Assembly (NCBI GenBank): GCA_916613615.1
Contig: OU744727.1
Span: 22,906,777-22,970,776 of the forward strand
Direction: 5' to 3'
Length of the DNA stretch: 64,000 nucleotides
Source of the DNA: Steromphala cineraria
Taxonomy: Eukaryota; Mollusca; Gastropoda; Trochida; Trochidae
Shown: positions 38,201-51,900 of the stretch, piece after piece
Layout of the letters: every line of letters begins with the position of its first letter
Position numbering within the stretch: position 1 is the stretch's first letter
Program-made: the position numbers and the translations under genes
Notes under the pieces: model-generated
The model's input: the letters and a program-made list of their open reading frames with translations, nothing else
What the model was told of the DNA's origin: nothing
Database searches by the model: none

Positions 38201-39872
38201 GTATTGAACCTCCGTTATGTCGTGTAATAAAACTGTTCAGTCAATGACGCCAAGAACTTTAGATAGTCGCTTGTTCTTCATAGAGATATCATATTATTTA
38301 ACGATAAAGCGTCAATAACATGCATCGATACTCCAGGAATATGTCCGTTGTTAGCGATATCATTACGAGTCTTTTAAAGACAGTATTTCAATATGTTCTT
38401 GTAAAACCATTGCGATATTCCGTAACAGAAATTCAACATTGAACATCCATCATAATATTTAAGGACACCCTTGGTTGATCATAAGGATTTTGTAGTATCG
38501 AATTTTTGTTTTTGTTTTTAAGGATAGATCCTCTTTTAATCAAAGGGATAATTTATTATCATACAAACTGACATACGTTTGTTAATTTTGTTTTCTACCA
38601 AAACTAAATCTAGGAAAAGGTAAAAGCAATCCTATTGTAATTAAAAAATTATGTCGAATTCCCGTGCATGTATACATACATGTTTTCTTTGTGGTGTCAA
38701 TGAATATTATTGTTTCATACGTGTGTAAACACCGTTTTCAATTCTATTCACTTTAAAAACATCTCACAAACCCAACCAGAACTCCTTATGGTACATTACT
38801 TTATTTGTTCAGTACACACTGTGTATCTAGATAAGAGATATAGAAAGGTTACAGAGTCTAACAAATTTCCATAGACAATAACGTTTTGACATATCTTATC
38901 TTAGAAATAGTTCGTCATCATAACGTAATAAATAGTTATATTGATGGCCAGGTGACTATTCAGAATCGGGTTAACCCGTTTCATTTTAAACATTAAGCTA
39001 TATACAGTCAGAGGGTTAGTTATACCAATTTAATACCTACATCTCTTTGAGCTTTGGGGGTCTTTATAAAAAAACACCCTTTTATCTAGACAGGTTTATC
39101 TGTCTACAGATAATCCAATACCTTTATATAACTGAAACCAATTTAGATAATAGGAAACTGTTGTGTTGAAAGTTATATTATTATCTAATCACAAATCGCT
39201 TTGACTAAGATCTAGTACCATTCGCTAACAACGAAGACAGTGTGAAATCGCTAACAGTATCATATCAACGTACTCATTTTGCTCATAATCATGAGTTCAA
39301 ACATAGATTTTGTATTAAATGAACCAATACGCTGTACTATTTATACAAAAGATTTAACACATCAATATGTAAGGTTTTTTTTATATATAACTATTAAACC
39401 AGATCGATAGTGTTAAACTATCTTCAAGAGGGACAGTAATATAACACATTCAATTACCTTAATAAACATTTGAAAATACGATCAAAATAAAAATATCATG
39501 TTATGATAATCTTACGAAAATATGATTACGTAATCATACTATTTTTAGGCTTTTTATATTTCAAACGATTAATTATAAAGCCGATCGATAGTAGCTGATA
39601 ACCTTAAACATAACAAATCAAATAACATTATATGTAAATATATTACAAGTCAATGTAGTCTGTTATGACATTATAACGAAAATATGATTACGTAACCATA
39701 TTATCGACCCACCTGTCCATTGCAGCGAGAAAGACTTGCTGTATAGCGACGGAAAAGATTCCGATACCTTTTGTTTGAATAAACGAAATGACGACACACA
39801 GGATACGCCGAACCGTCTTATTTCAGGGTTACTAGACCCACGCCTGTATGTAGCTTTGACTGTCAAAGACAT
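35295..39872 (-). CDS. SQSTM1: Sequestosome-1/p62 (Ref(2)P) orthologue with a His/Pro-rich insert
   Basis: Five minus-strand coding exons join in phase: 39872-39713, 38094-37999, 37259-37048, 36841-36682 and 36571-35295. They total 1,905 nt, or 634 residues (human p62 has 440). Residues 1-86 form a PB1 domain (start MSLTVKA, EIRRF, acidic [15 protein letters not shown]). Residues 100-145 form a ZZ zinc finger (VCNSC, LKCCDC, DLCSKC, then HNHHD). W272-T-L-L275 in an acidic/Ser context is a plausible LIR, as in WTHL of human p62. Residues 329-540 are an unusual His/Pro/Tyr-rich tract. The UBA domain is at 587-627, with [20 protein letters not shown] almost as in vertebrates. The family is a polymerising selective-autophagy receptor for ubiquitinated cargo in the cytosol. 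No clear KEAP1-binding STGE motif is seen. The ATG is chosen by match to human MASLTVKA; the frame extends 14 codons upstream. Confidence 0.94.
35580..36215 (-). repeat. His/Pro-rich low-complexity segment inside SQSTM1
   Basis: About 212 residues lie between the LIR-like site and the UBA domain. The core (about 35790-36050) is an imperfect repeat of the type YPHPPHG or HPHPPH with Tyr, Gly, Met or Asp at the variable sites. It is flanked by longer Pro/His runs such as [17 protein letters not shown]. The unit is recent enough to leave a DNA-level repeat (GGTGGATGTGGGTAA on the plus strand), but it stays in frame. Confidence 0.9.
36989..39712. other. SQSTM1 introns
   Basis: Outside the exons at 37048-37259 and 37999-38094 this is AT-rich intron with no other supported feature. 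Confidence 0.6.
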
Positions 39873-40936
39873 TTCAAGTATCAAATATCTAGTTAAATAT
39901 CCCGAGCTCAAAATGTCGGTTGTCTTGTGATCACAAGCCCAGCTGTCGTTTCCTCATTAGCATATTCATGACTGATATGACGTCATGATAAGATAGGTAT
40001 TTTTGGACTTCATTATAGCTGTGTAGGCGTTGAGTCTCTCTGTGCACATGATGCTGTGTAACTATCATTACAGGCCTAACGCACATACAAGCATTTTTCT
40101 GTGTACAACAGTTGGACAATGACCAAATGAGATTGACCATGAGATGAATTAAAATCGTCAAAGGAATATGGCAGTATATCGAATAAATATGTAAATGAAT
40201 AAAGTCTATGTATCAGTGACGAGAGGAATGTTTTGTTAAATAACAAATAATTAATTAAATTAACATTGTCAAGTTTAGTTTGTTATTGTTTATTGTATTA
40301 GGTAATCATTGGATAAAAAATACACGCTTATGAGAGAGAATATATCACAAAAATGGTAAAAAGATCTGCATCAATACATGTCAAAAGTAGATTATGAAAA
40401 GAACATGGTTTGTAAATGCAGATAACACACATTTTTCCGTTTAATAGAATGTCACAAGTGTTTGAGAGTAATGTTCATGCTACGGGGAAAAGCTATAAAG
40501 GGAATTGTTTAATCAAATTAAATCAAATTAATGTTCTAAATGTAATCTCATGCAACCAGGTTGTGTTTATATGAATACGATGAACTATTCAACAGTTTTA
40601 TAAACTAGTAAACTATATGTTTTCAGGCGAACAAAACCATGAATAACTCAGTTATAGCCTACTTTGATAAATTATGTTAAATCAGTATTAAGTTAGACAC
40701 TTTATCTATAATTTACACTTGTTAATGTTATACTTCAATCTCAACTCTTTCTTAGTCTGATTAGAAACATTTAGGTATCTTGCTAAATAAATGTCAGCAC
40801 AGCTTTGAAGAGAGGTTAAATGATATAAATGAAAACCAATAACATGATATTTGAAGATATAAGAAGTTGAAACGCAAATGTGGTCGTTCGATACATGCAT
40901 TCATATACCTGTGTTGTGAACAAACTATCATATGGC
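39873..40936. other. SQSTM1 upstream region
   Basis: This contains the presumed promoter and 5' UTR of SQSTM1 near 39873-40100. No confident core element is seen, and no other gene. Confidence 0.4.
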
Positions 40937-41276
40937 TATTAAAGGGACAGCAGCACGTTTTTTGATAATTTTATATTTTTATGTTTTCACTGATAATTGG
41001 AAGTTAATGCGTAATGTATTATTTTGACAGTGTCAAAAATCTCATTACACAAGCCAATCATCCATAGTCAGGGGACAAAGTATGAAGATTCACTTAAAAT
41101 CCTTTGGCGGCCATTTTGTGTGAACACCTTTAATTCATTTTGTGTAAGGAAAAGGAATCTCGTTGCTAAACTTTACGTTATATATTTGAATTATTACTGC
41201 TCCATTTAGTTTAAATACATTGTCTTTCAATTGGAACCATTAATTATCATTTTCCTGACATCACCTTATATTACCT
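40937..41276. mobile_element. Truncated copy of the AAAGGG(G)CAG-type MITE
   Basis: Similar along its length to the intact element at 52381-52745. It shares TTTTTTGATAATTTTATATT, CACAAGCCAATC, GTATGAAGATTCAC, AACACCTTTAATTC and CCTGACATCACCTTATATTACC. The left inverted end is changed (TTAAAGGGACAGCAGCACG) and the right inverted end is missing. Confidence 0.75.
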
Positions 41277-44200
41277 TAGCTTCCTATTGATGCTATACAA
41301 GATTTAACTCACTTTCAATACATAATCAAAATTTACCTTATACTGCCACTCTGGGAAAGAGAGATAGAGGATGATAAATAGTTTGTTTGTGTTAAGTATA
41401 AAACTTGTCAATTTCATACCAAATGAGAAAAAAGATTTATAGTAAAACAAACTGGATTAGGTACAGGTATTACAAATTACAGGTATAGAAGTGCAATATG
41501 ATTAATGCCATGGAGTTTATGTACATACAGTAAATGTACAATACGATTCAGTAGCCATACTTTACAAGTATAAGTTACGATTTTCACATTTATGATATAG
41601 GAAATATAAAAATGATAAAATAACTGTAGGTTTTCTATATCTATATCTATTTCTATATAATTATGCTATAATGTTAAAGATAAAGCGGTTGTTATAAGTT
41701 GTGATTAAGAACAAAAGTAAATGTAGAAGCACTGTGCATAAAAGTAAAACATGTCATCTCGCGTTAAACTACTACAACTAAAGTATAAACATTCCCTTTG
41801 GGGTCATCTATGCAACCAACACTAAAACGTTTTGAATTTTACAAATACAATTCATATTTTAGTCATAAATATGACTTGTACGAGCACCACAGATCGAACA
41901 TGTAGCAGTAAAGGCCAGTCGTAACTCAATACTTACTTTAATTATGTCAAAGGGCAAACGTGATGTCTATTGTTATCAGGGCTTGTCAGATATTGTGACC
42001 TATATCGTAGTATAGCTAACAGGGTTCCTTTGTATGGCTTTGGGGCAAACATTAAAAACTTTCTTTATTTTCTTCTTTTATCTAGAATTACTGGTTGTGT
42101 CTGAAAAAGATCTTACTGTTTATCTTTTAATTATAGTGACGACCTAGGAGTACGACACGAGTCAAATCGCAAGAGTCGGTTGTTTAAAAGATACTGATTG
42201 TTTGAAACGACTGAACTAAAAATATGAGTATCCTTTGGGTATATATTATTTATATTTAACTTTAACGACGGATGAAATATCTAATTAAAATAAAAAATAT
42301 CAAAAAGAATGAATATTTTGTAACGTGAATATTGAACATACGGTAGTTTCAAAAAGTTTTTTTAATTCATGCCGAGAGAGGAAGAAATATTTCGGCACCT
42401 TTTAGAATAGACGAATCTTGTTATACAATAATATATTGTAGCAAATATGGCATTAAAAAAAACAATGCTTAAGCAAAGTTGTCTGCGTTTGAGCATCCCT
42501 CAGATTTTAAATTGCTATTGAAAGTTTTATGCAAACAAAGCTAACCAATGAGTTTGAAAGAGAGACCATACATTAGATATTACCCAAGTAATCAAAAAGT
42601 ACATTATCTTTAAATAAGAAATATACAAATTTGATATTATATTAAGTGAAACTTAGAAAAGTCTAGACCTTTTTTAATTTTTTTTTATTAAGAGTGAAAT
42701 CTTAAAATAATATTTGCAACCAATGTATGCAGTACAAATAACATTATTTCTTTGTTTAAAGGTACAAAAACATTGACAGACCGTAGCCGAGAAAAGATAT
42801 GGATATCATGATTCGTAAAGCATTGTTTATCTTAGTTATGTTTCAAATCGAGGGGGCTGAGCAAATGAAACAAAGTTGAGTACAGACACGATTCTCATTT
42901 TCAATTACATTTAAATTACGTATTTCACACAATCTATGTTCCTTTTCCAAACCATTCACCTGAAAAGAGAAAAGTCATTATAACAACCAGTGAATGTTTT
43001 TCATTGGCAGCGTGTCGTATCATTATGAAGCACCAACCGTCCTATTTAGAAAAATATATCTACCTACTGACGAACAGATTTATTCTATTGATGACACATA
43101 CATTCCATCTGCAACATCATACTTACCGTAGACCATACATATGTATATGTATATGCTGTTTTACTGCTTTTTGTGTCTCATAGGTCAAATTGACCGGATA
43201 ATGTACATTTTATCTTTAAGTTCATATATGCAATTTATACTGTGATTTTATGTACATTATGTGACACTTTAATAAACATTAGAAAAAAAATGCATCTAAG
43301 GTTTTATTATTACCCTTTTTCACTTGAATCCGTTGTTTTTACGATGAGAGGTCAGTGGAAGGTACCTTTAGTTGGCCTATAAGTCGACCTAGGTCACCTA
43401 GAGCGTCACCGTCATTCACAGATATCTGACCTCAAGTATCCAGTGTCTTCTTTGGTCAGCATCTCATTGACAGTTCCCAATGAGCAGAGATGGACTAGCG
43501 ATACCAGGAGTCTTCCAACTGGGTCAACGGAATCTTTGCAATAACACATTTGACACAATTCTCAAAAGGCACTTCGATGACTTGCATGTCCATTTGCTAC
43601 GTTTTACTTGTTCAAGATGCACAAAATATTTTTATTGTTGATAAATATGTATAGATAACAAAAAACGTTTTCGTAGAATGAGTTTTATACTTTGCACTTC
43701 GATGACTTGCATGACCATTTGCTACGTTTAACTTGTTCAAGATAGACACAATATTTTTATTGTTGATAAATATGAAAGTAAGTAAAGTAACAAAAGACGT
43801 TTTCGTAGAATGAGTTTTATACTTTGCAACAACATTTCATATTTAGATGTTGTTACAAGTCAAGTCGTAAGGTAAACTTATTGTGTTAAAGAACTTTCCG
43901 TAAAATCATGTTTCAATTGGTTGTGGTTCATTTCGATGTTAGAAAATGGCTCATTTCAAAACGTTCGAAAAAATGGATACTTTCAGAAGTGTGTATCGAT
44001 TCGTATCATGCTGTTCATGTATTGCAATAAACCGATATATCGATAATACCGCGCACCCTTAGTATCTACAATATAAGCATAACACTAAGCGAGAGGCTGT
44101 TATATCCATAAAACTCTCGCGTCTGAATGATATAACGAATTTCATCTTACTGAATGTTTAAACAAAACGCATATAATATGAACATAAACGAGTAGGAAAA

Positions 44201-45800
44201 ACTGCGTTAGCGCTTTGACTATAGAATGTTCAAATCGAGGTAACATATGTGTACATTGTAATTTTCAAGACGCTCAATCTGCACGCTTTTTTCATTCTTT
44301 TTTAATAATCTTTCACCCCGCTCAAGAGGGTGATTTTGTATTTCACCACGGTTCCGTGGAGCAATCAGAGATCGACATTCTTACATGAGGTAGGATAAAG
44401 GGAATATTTGTAGAACCACAATGTGTATGCTCTAATTATCATTATTCAACGATTTAGACAAACACGATCTTTTGATCCATTTATGTTGTTCAATAAGGGA
44501 ACGAACTCGTCTTTTTTTAATTCAAATGAATAATATACACCGTGACAGGGTTTTTTTAAAACAAAAATACTCATCAACTCAAAGTTGTTTTTATTGATTT
44601 CAACTTAATGCTGAGAAGAATCCTGGAGTTTAACTTGACGTTTTCTAATAAAAGGGAAAACTAGTTTTAACTGAATGTTCAACTTAGTTACTAGAAAAAA
44701 ACACAGGTTAACGTCTAGAAAAAAAATGTCATATGCATAAACTTCTACAAATTTAAATTAATGCTTTTTGAAAAAGACAGAGGACTCATTATTCGACACA
44801 CTGTTCCTGGGTGAAATAACTATGCATGAAGTTAGATGAATTCATTCCAATGTTTTTCAAAACCTTTTTTAATTCAACCATGTTTTGCAAAATGACATTC
44901 ATGTAACGGTGTTGAAACACTATTTAACCTTATCAAAAAAAGTTTTTACGATTTCTGGATTTAGGTAAAGCTAATATGTTAGAAAGGTTAAACAAGTCAA
45001 CTCGTTGAGTTCAAGATTTAAAAAAGACTACAAAATAGACAATTTTTTTGTGGTATCTCCAAACAAATACATATATATTTCAAATATTATATCCCTGAAT
45101 GTTACAGGATTAGATAACTTCAACTTGTGCATGAGGCAGCATGCCATAAACGATCTAACAGTAGAATCATCTCTTTCAAATATACTTACGAATGAACATG
45201 TAATGTACATGTATTTTCAAAAATAAATTTAGTTTTTTTTTCAACAAAGGATGTTGAAACAAATGAAATAAGAAGAATTCATAAACTCATTAACATTCTT
45301 TAAAAGTAACTCACGTAAATAGAACAAAAATTCATAATTGAAAGAAACAGAAATGCATTCATTCCATGTTGAACGTAATGGTAACAAACACTTCCATCAA
45401 CAAGTCAAAATGTTTACGTCAGAGAAGCATTTCAGTAAACGTAATATGAAGATGTTTTAATCAAAAGTGAAATATATTTCATATATTCGCTCAGAAACAA
45501 TGATGTAGGTATCCAAAGTTGACATAAAATATAAATTGTAAACAAACATTACAAATTACTTCAAAATGTTGTTCATCTGAAACCAATGGATGATTTCCAG
45601 CACGTCTTATTTCGATAACCACGAGTATCGCTTTACAAACCAATATCCATATCTCTAAGTAGAAGACAAATAGGTTATTCAACATTTAAAACAATTACAA
45701 CTTCAAACAAATCCCCCAAAATTAACAAACAATTTTCCAAATTGCCTTGATATATAAAACTATTGAAAATAATTGCAATAAATTTGATTTTGAGCAACCA
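41277..45800. other. Intergenic stretch before hemocyanin
   Basis: AT-rich with no supported gene. The only structured part is a local tandem duplication at about 43570-43695 and 43695-43825 (units of 125 and about 130 bp, sharing CTTCGATGACTTGCATG and CGTTTTCGTAGAATGAG). Confidence 0.5.
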
Positions 45801-45813
45801 AAATATCGTTCTC

Positions 45814-45845
45814 GACCTTTGACCCTGGAATCACCTTGACCCTGA
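45814..45845. promoter_or_regulatory. Nuclear-receptor-type DR1 motif in the hemocyanin promoter
   Basis: GACCTTTGACCC (45814-45825) is a near-perfect DR1 (two AGGTCA-type half-sites one base apart, on the minus strand). It is followed by a further ACCTTGACCC half-site (about 45833-45842). It sits about 60 bp upstream of the TATA box. DR1 elements are bound by HNF4/RXR-type receptors; binding here is inference. Confidence 0.45.
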
Positions 45846-45884
45846 AGATGTCCACTACGCAGTGCCACATGGACTGGACCATGG

Positions 45885-45892
45885 TATATAAG
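45885..45892 (+). promoter_or_regulatory. TATA box of the hemocyanin gene
   Basis: TATATAAG lies 54 bp before the start codon. It predicts a transcription start near 45911-45920 (TCAGCATC resembles an initiator) and a short 5' UTR of about 25 nt. Confidence 0.75.
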
Positions 45893-45938
45893 GCGGACAG
45901 GACTGGAGAGTCAGCATCACCGGTTTACTGGCCTGATC

Positions 45939-45983
45939 ATGTGGACGACTTTCGCCCTCCTCCTCGCCTCTCTCTTCATTGAG
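45939..45983 (+). CDS. Hemocyanin exon 1, signal peptide
   Basis: Fifteen codons starting MWTTFALLLASLFIE give the hydrophobic core of a secretion signal. The exon ends at a perfect donor GAG|GTAAGT in phase 0. It is too short to hold a whole signal peptide and cleavage site, so at least one more small coding piece is expected before FU-a. Confidence 0.88.
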
Positions 45984-48900
45984 GTAAGTGGAAGTCTTCT
46001 TACTTAGAAATTACTGAAGAATCTTTTTGATAAATATAATATTTGTTTGAGTTTATTTATTTTGGAATTGGCAGAGAACGTTTATAAAGGAAAATAAATT
46101 TTTCAAGTTAAGTTAAAGACTTTTATGGATGTTTTTTTAATGATAGTTGATCATGTTGTAAGCGGATTTCAACATTCTTTTGGCAGTGGTAAAAAGGTAT
46201 TGAAAGCTTATGAATAATTTATTAATTTAATTGAATATATTTGAAATTGCTGAAAAATGCTTTGCTTGTTGTATTGTGGAATTATTTCTGAAAAGGAAAG
46301 ACGTTTTAAGAATTGATGAGATGCTGCAAGAGGGTTTCTCTCTTAATGTTGTTAAGTTAAGAACTTTTATAAGATTTTTTAAACTAATGTCTGTGGAATA
46401 TGTCTTTATTTTTAATATGAGCATTTGAGAGAAAATGCCGATAGGTTGTATTATGGACTTTGAATTGGTTAAAACTTGTTTTTAATAATTGTTTTTATTC
46501 TAGTCTTTTGGAGGATTGGTAAAAAATACTTTTGAAATTACTGCAATTTTTAATGTGAACCAATTTTGGAAATGGTAAAAACAGTTTGAGAATTATTTCG
46601 GATTGGCGTATGTGAAGATAGTTTGGTATTAGTAAAGAGCTTTTCAGAACGGCTGGTAGGTCCACTGTGGCTTTTCCTGGGTATTAGTGATTTTTAGAAA
46701 CATTGCTAATATGTTGTATTGTTGAGTTATTTGAAATTGGTAAAGACCATTGAGAGGATCGATGTTATGGTGTATTGTGTTTATGGATTACTCATTTGAC
46801 TTAAACATTTTTAGTTTTCCATAATATATTCAGTTATTTAACCAAAAGAAAAGGTTGTTATTTTTTACATTCATAAATCATTCATTCATTATTTGATTGT
46901 TTTTTTAATTCTTGTCTTTTTGGGGAAATGATAGTAAACATTTATAAGAATTTACATGGTTATTTTGGTATTTTGCATAAAAACGAAGTTGAAATGCCGT
47001 TTTGGTTTGCAATTGGACACTTCATTTTACATTATGGTATGGATATATTTAAGTATTAATCATAAACAAATTTATGAATGTAAACAGGACAATGTTGTTC
47101 TGAATACTTACTTCGGTGAAGTCAATTATGATTTATATATTAGTTGGTTTAAAAGGGTAGCGTCAGGATAATGATGTTATTTTTACTTACATTTGAATCC
47201 ACCCTTTTATTCCGTCAGTCGCTTTTGATTTTATATGACTTTAAAGTAGTTAAGATGATTTTGTGCGAACTTTTCATTAAGTAGTTCATTGCAGAGGTAA
47301 AGTTATTTTGTAGCGTTTATAAACAATCATCATTGAATGAAATAATGTTCAATTATGACATCGGTGTAAGCTTGTAGTTATCATCATAATTGATTATCGT
47401 GTATTCAGTTTTGCAGGAGATATTTATTGTAAACATTAGAATACAAGCGCATATTTGTATTTTGATTGCATTTGAAATAAGTTTAAAATATATGAAAATT
47501 CAGGTCAATTCTCAATATTTTCAATGTCGGATTCAACATTTAGAATTGTAACAGTGGTACAACAATGGTGTACATACAATTTGTATGGTGTTCCCTATAT
47601 ACTTTAGATCTCAGCGAATGGCAAAATTAATGTATTTTATGAAATAAACACTATCTTACTGACATATTGGAATCACATTCTGTGCGTGCCAGAAACAAAC
47701 GCAAGGGTCGAAATTGAATTCAGATTGCTCAAGTTCAAAACCTTGCGGTATTGTCTTTGGTGATTTTATCGCTTTGAAGGGTTATATACCTGGTAGTGAA
47801 AATGTTGATGAAGACATTTTCCTTTAAAAATGTGATTACACTACAACCAAAAAAATACTCAGGTATGCATGCGGGTATGAACAAACCTTCTAACAAAAAC
47901 TTCTCATTGCTGACATTAAAGTTGGAACAAATGTTTCCTAAGTTACTTTTGAGTAGTGTAATGGTAACTATTTGTTTTATTGTTTTCTTATTTAGTAATT
48001 ATAAGATTCGGATAACATTTTTCATGTATATTATAATCCTGTGTTAAAGAAATATTTCAGTCTGATTTATCCTTATTGCAATAATTCATTGAATATAGAG
48101 CAGATAACGGGATATAAATCGTAATCTATTTGACTTTGGTAATAGTTTTACTGTCTTCATCGTTTACCCTTTTAAAGTAATAAGTACTTTTTGTCATCTT
48201 ATGGACATCGTTTTAATTTCATTTCAGAGAGGCCTCTGTCTCGGTAACTATCCATTTTACCCTTTTCTCCTTTTTATTATTATAACACTGAATTCAACGC
48301 TCCAAATATACTATCGTAAACAGTATCAGATCTTGGTATTTTTTCCTTATAATGTTTGGTTTTCGTCATATCATATACATTTTTGGTCTTTAAAATCTTA
48401 TAAACTACTACTTAATCAATGATCATATATGTAGTCGTAAAGTGATTATAACCTTTGTTGTTTTTTTTCATACAAAAATATTCTCAGTATAACATTTGCA
48501 AAATCAGTTCATGCACATTGTCAAATAACAGTTTTATCAGCTTATTTAAATTAATCTAGGAACATTTAAAAAAAACAAATAATTGTTTCCCCAAAAAAAA
48601 TAGATAATGAATCTAAAGCCCAATCCTATTACAGAAACTGTTGTCAGAAAGAACGCGGAACACCTGAACAAAGATGAAGTACTGGCCCTGGAGAAGGCTC
48701 TGCACGACCTCCAGACAGAGGAGGGTCCCATGGGCTACCAGGCCCTAGCTGCCTTCCACGGCCACCCAGCAAACTGTGCTGATGGGCACGGCAACAAGGT
48801 GGCCTGCTGTCTTCACGGGATGCCCTCCTTCCCCATGTGGCATCGGCTCTACGTGGTACAGATGGAACGGGCCCTCATGATGAAGAAGAGTCACATCAGC

Positions 48901-51900
48901 ATCCCCTACTGGGACTGGACCAAGCCGCTCGAGCACCTGCCGGAGCTTGTTACAGACCCACTGTTTGTGGATCCTGAAGGGGGCAAGGTATGTCAAATGA
49001 CCTTGTTTTTAGCGGCTATGGTATATAATTTTCCGAGGCGATAGCCGAGTGGTCATTACCATTAGGACAGGATGTAGGTCTTATATATGGTTTACAATTC
49101 CAAGGATTAAATTATATGAAAATTTATATGATTATTCTTTAGAAATTATTGTAAGGCCTACATGTCATCCAAAATACTTAGGTAAATTTGTTGGACAGTT
49201 GGACAGTTGATTCCACCAGAACACCTCGTTTCAGGGGGTTCAAGGCTTTGGGGGAAATAAAACTGTTAATCATTCTAATATATAATCTCGAGTACACCTC
49301 AACCCTGCAGGCTCACGACAACTCCTGGTACCGTGGAGAGATCACAGATATCGGAGAGAAGACAGCTCGAGCTGTGGACGACCGTCTGTTTGAGAAGGTA
49401 GAGGCTGGACATCACACACACCTCATGAACGGAATCCTGGACGCCCTGGAGCAAGATGAGTTCTGCAAATTCGAGATCCAGTTTGAGCTTGCCCACAACG
49501 CTATCCACTACCTCGTCGGAGGCAGACACGAGTAAGTCCATTACTGCTACATCCCAAATATGAGATACGCAAGGTGAACAAACTTTTGAGATGCAAATGT
49601 CCACCCTTAGGGGAATGCTACCATATGATAATATGAACGTCTGCAAATATCGTAGGAGGCAGACACGAGTATGTTCATCATAGCTGCATTCCAAAAGTTC
49701 GAAATTATCGAATGCTTATGTTCATCTTTTCGTTACTTCGGAAATCTCAACACATTTTATTTTACCCAGTCTGCGAATCCTCAAAGATAAAAGTGAGACT
49801 ATAAATTTTTGCATTAACCGAAACTGAATCATGTATTTGACATTGAATAACCTAAGTAAAAGTTTACATTATGAATTGTTTAACTGTCATAAGCTCAGGA
49901 AAGGTCCATTGACATCGTTGGAAATGTACACAATCACAATATCGTGTTCAACCTCAATCATCATCACAACCTCCAGTTGCAGCAATAGAGCTCCAAGAAA
50001 AGGTAATAGCCAGCATTTCCTAATATGAAAACCTTTCTTGCAGCTACTCCATGTCCCACCTTGAGTACACCTCATACGACCCAATCTTCTTCCTCCACCA
50101 CTCCAACGTGGACCGTATCTTCGCCATCTGGCAGAAGCTGCAGCAGATCCGAGGAAAAGACCCAAACAACGCAGACTGCGCTCACAACCTCATCCACAAC
50201 CCCATGGAGCCGTTCAACCACGAGGAGAACCACCTGGAGCTCACCAAGTCTCATGCTAAACCCGTGGACACCTTCGACTACAGCAACCTTGGTTACAGGT
50301 AACATTTATAAGGTTACTGACTTCAGGGTGCCGTTCTTCAAAGATTTACAATCAAATGCAGGCCATTCTTTTAAAATTGATTACAATTGATTGTAAGTGT
50401 TTTGTGGAACGGAAGCCTGGTCGTAATTCTTTGACAGAGTTCTATAAATCATAATTCTATAAATCCATAAGTTCGAGTTAAAAAAAAGTCGAAATTATGT
50501 GGCAGCCTCAGAAAGATGTGAAATCGGTCAGTTTGTATTGAAATAAAATTGTTCGGTCAAGATGTAGTCTGTCCATTACTATTTCTTTATGATATCTTCC
50601 GGTAATAGTTTGAAAGGCATTTCACGACATCTACATTCACGGCATTTTTACATTCTTGTATGTTGTATATACCGTTATTTATTGTAATGCGTCTAACGAA
50701 TGTTCACAAAAACAATGAACGACAAATAAGGGTTATTCTACATTATCTATTGGAATAGTTGTGCATTACGATTCTACTTTTAAAATCTGCGACAGCGTAT
50801 TATAGCTTCAGCTACAAAATAGCATCAATAATGCGTAATACCGTTGTCATTGGTGTTCCTCTTTCTTCCTTGCTTATCGTTTATTCTTAACACTAATTTC
50901 CAGGTATGACGATCTATCTCTGAACGGCATGACTCCAGAGCAGCTTAACACTTACCTCGCCGAGCGCCACTCGAGAGAGAAGTTCACAGCAAGCTTCAGA
51001 CTCTCTGGTTTCGGAGGATCTGCAAACGCCGTCGTCTATGTGTGTCGCCCTGCCGAGGACAAACAAGCTGGAGACCACTGCGAGAAAGCCGGAGACTTCT
51101 TCGTATTGGGCGGACCAACAGAGATGAAGTGGGGCTTCTACCGCGCTTACCACTACGATGTGACGGAAACGGTTCATAAGTTTGATGCAGACCACCATGG
51201 CGACTACTACGTGAAGGCCGAGCTCTTCAGTGTGAACGGGACTCAACTTCCCAGCGATCTTCTCCCCCCTCCAGTTCTTGTACACAGGCTTCCCAAGGGA
51301 CAAGTTGACGGTAAGAAGACTTCTTTACAGTTCTCTTATAAAACAGTTAAATCGAACACATCAAAATTAAATTTTCATAAAGAGCCATGGTTTAGGAGAT
51401 TTCGTTTTAAGTCACGATAGAGCGCATTTTCGGTATATGTATTTTTGTACACATTAAGCCGTTTCAAATAACCAATATTTCAATATTGTGCATAACATAA
51501 AATACTCTCTTTAAGATTCTTGATAACCTTGAGTTTTAAGTTTTCAGTTATTATGTGCAGGCAAATTATAAGATTATTAAATATCCAACTGCAGAAATAG
51601 AACACTGCATAAGCAGACCTGAGTGCGAAAATGCGTGCTAGAGTGTTTATAAGGGAATGAAGAATACTGAAAGCAATTTTCATAGAAATACAACTTCCTT
51701 ATCCTTTATAGAGAAAGCACTTCAACCCCTCCTTTGTAACATTGTCTGCATAGTTAACTTTTGTAATTTTGAACAGGATTTAACACGTTGATCGCACCTA
51801 ACATGTATCCAGATATATGTTTGTAAGGGAATCTTCTTAACCATTTTGATAATATAACGAAAGCATTTGTAAATATTACTTAGACATTCAAATTTGATAT

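Noticed and set aside
48800..48850. Loss of a copper ligand in FU-a (PMWHR for PHWHR)
   Set aside because: In the family the third CuA ligand is the His after Trp, which is kept. The changed residue is not a ligand.
49040..49085. tRNA-like phrase GGCGATAGCCGAGTGGTC
   Set aside because: It resembles the D-arm of a Ser/Leu tRNA, but no anticodon arm, T-arm with TTCGA or acceptor pairing could be found nearby.
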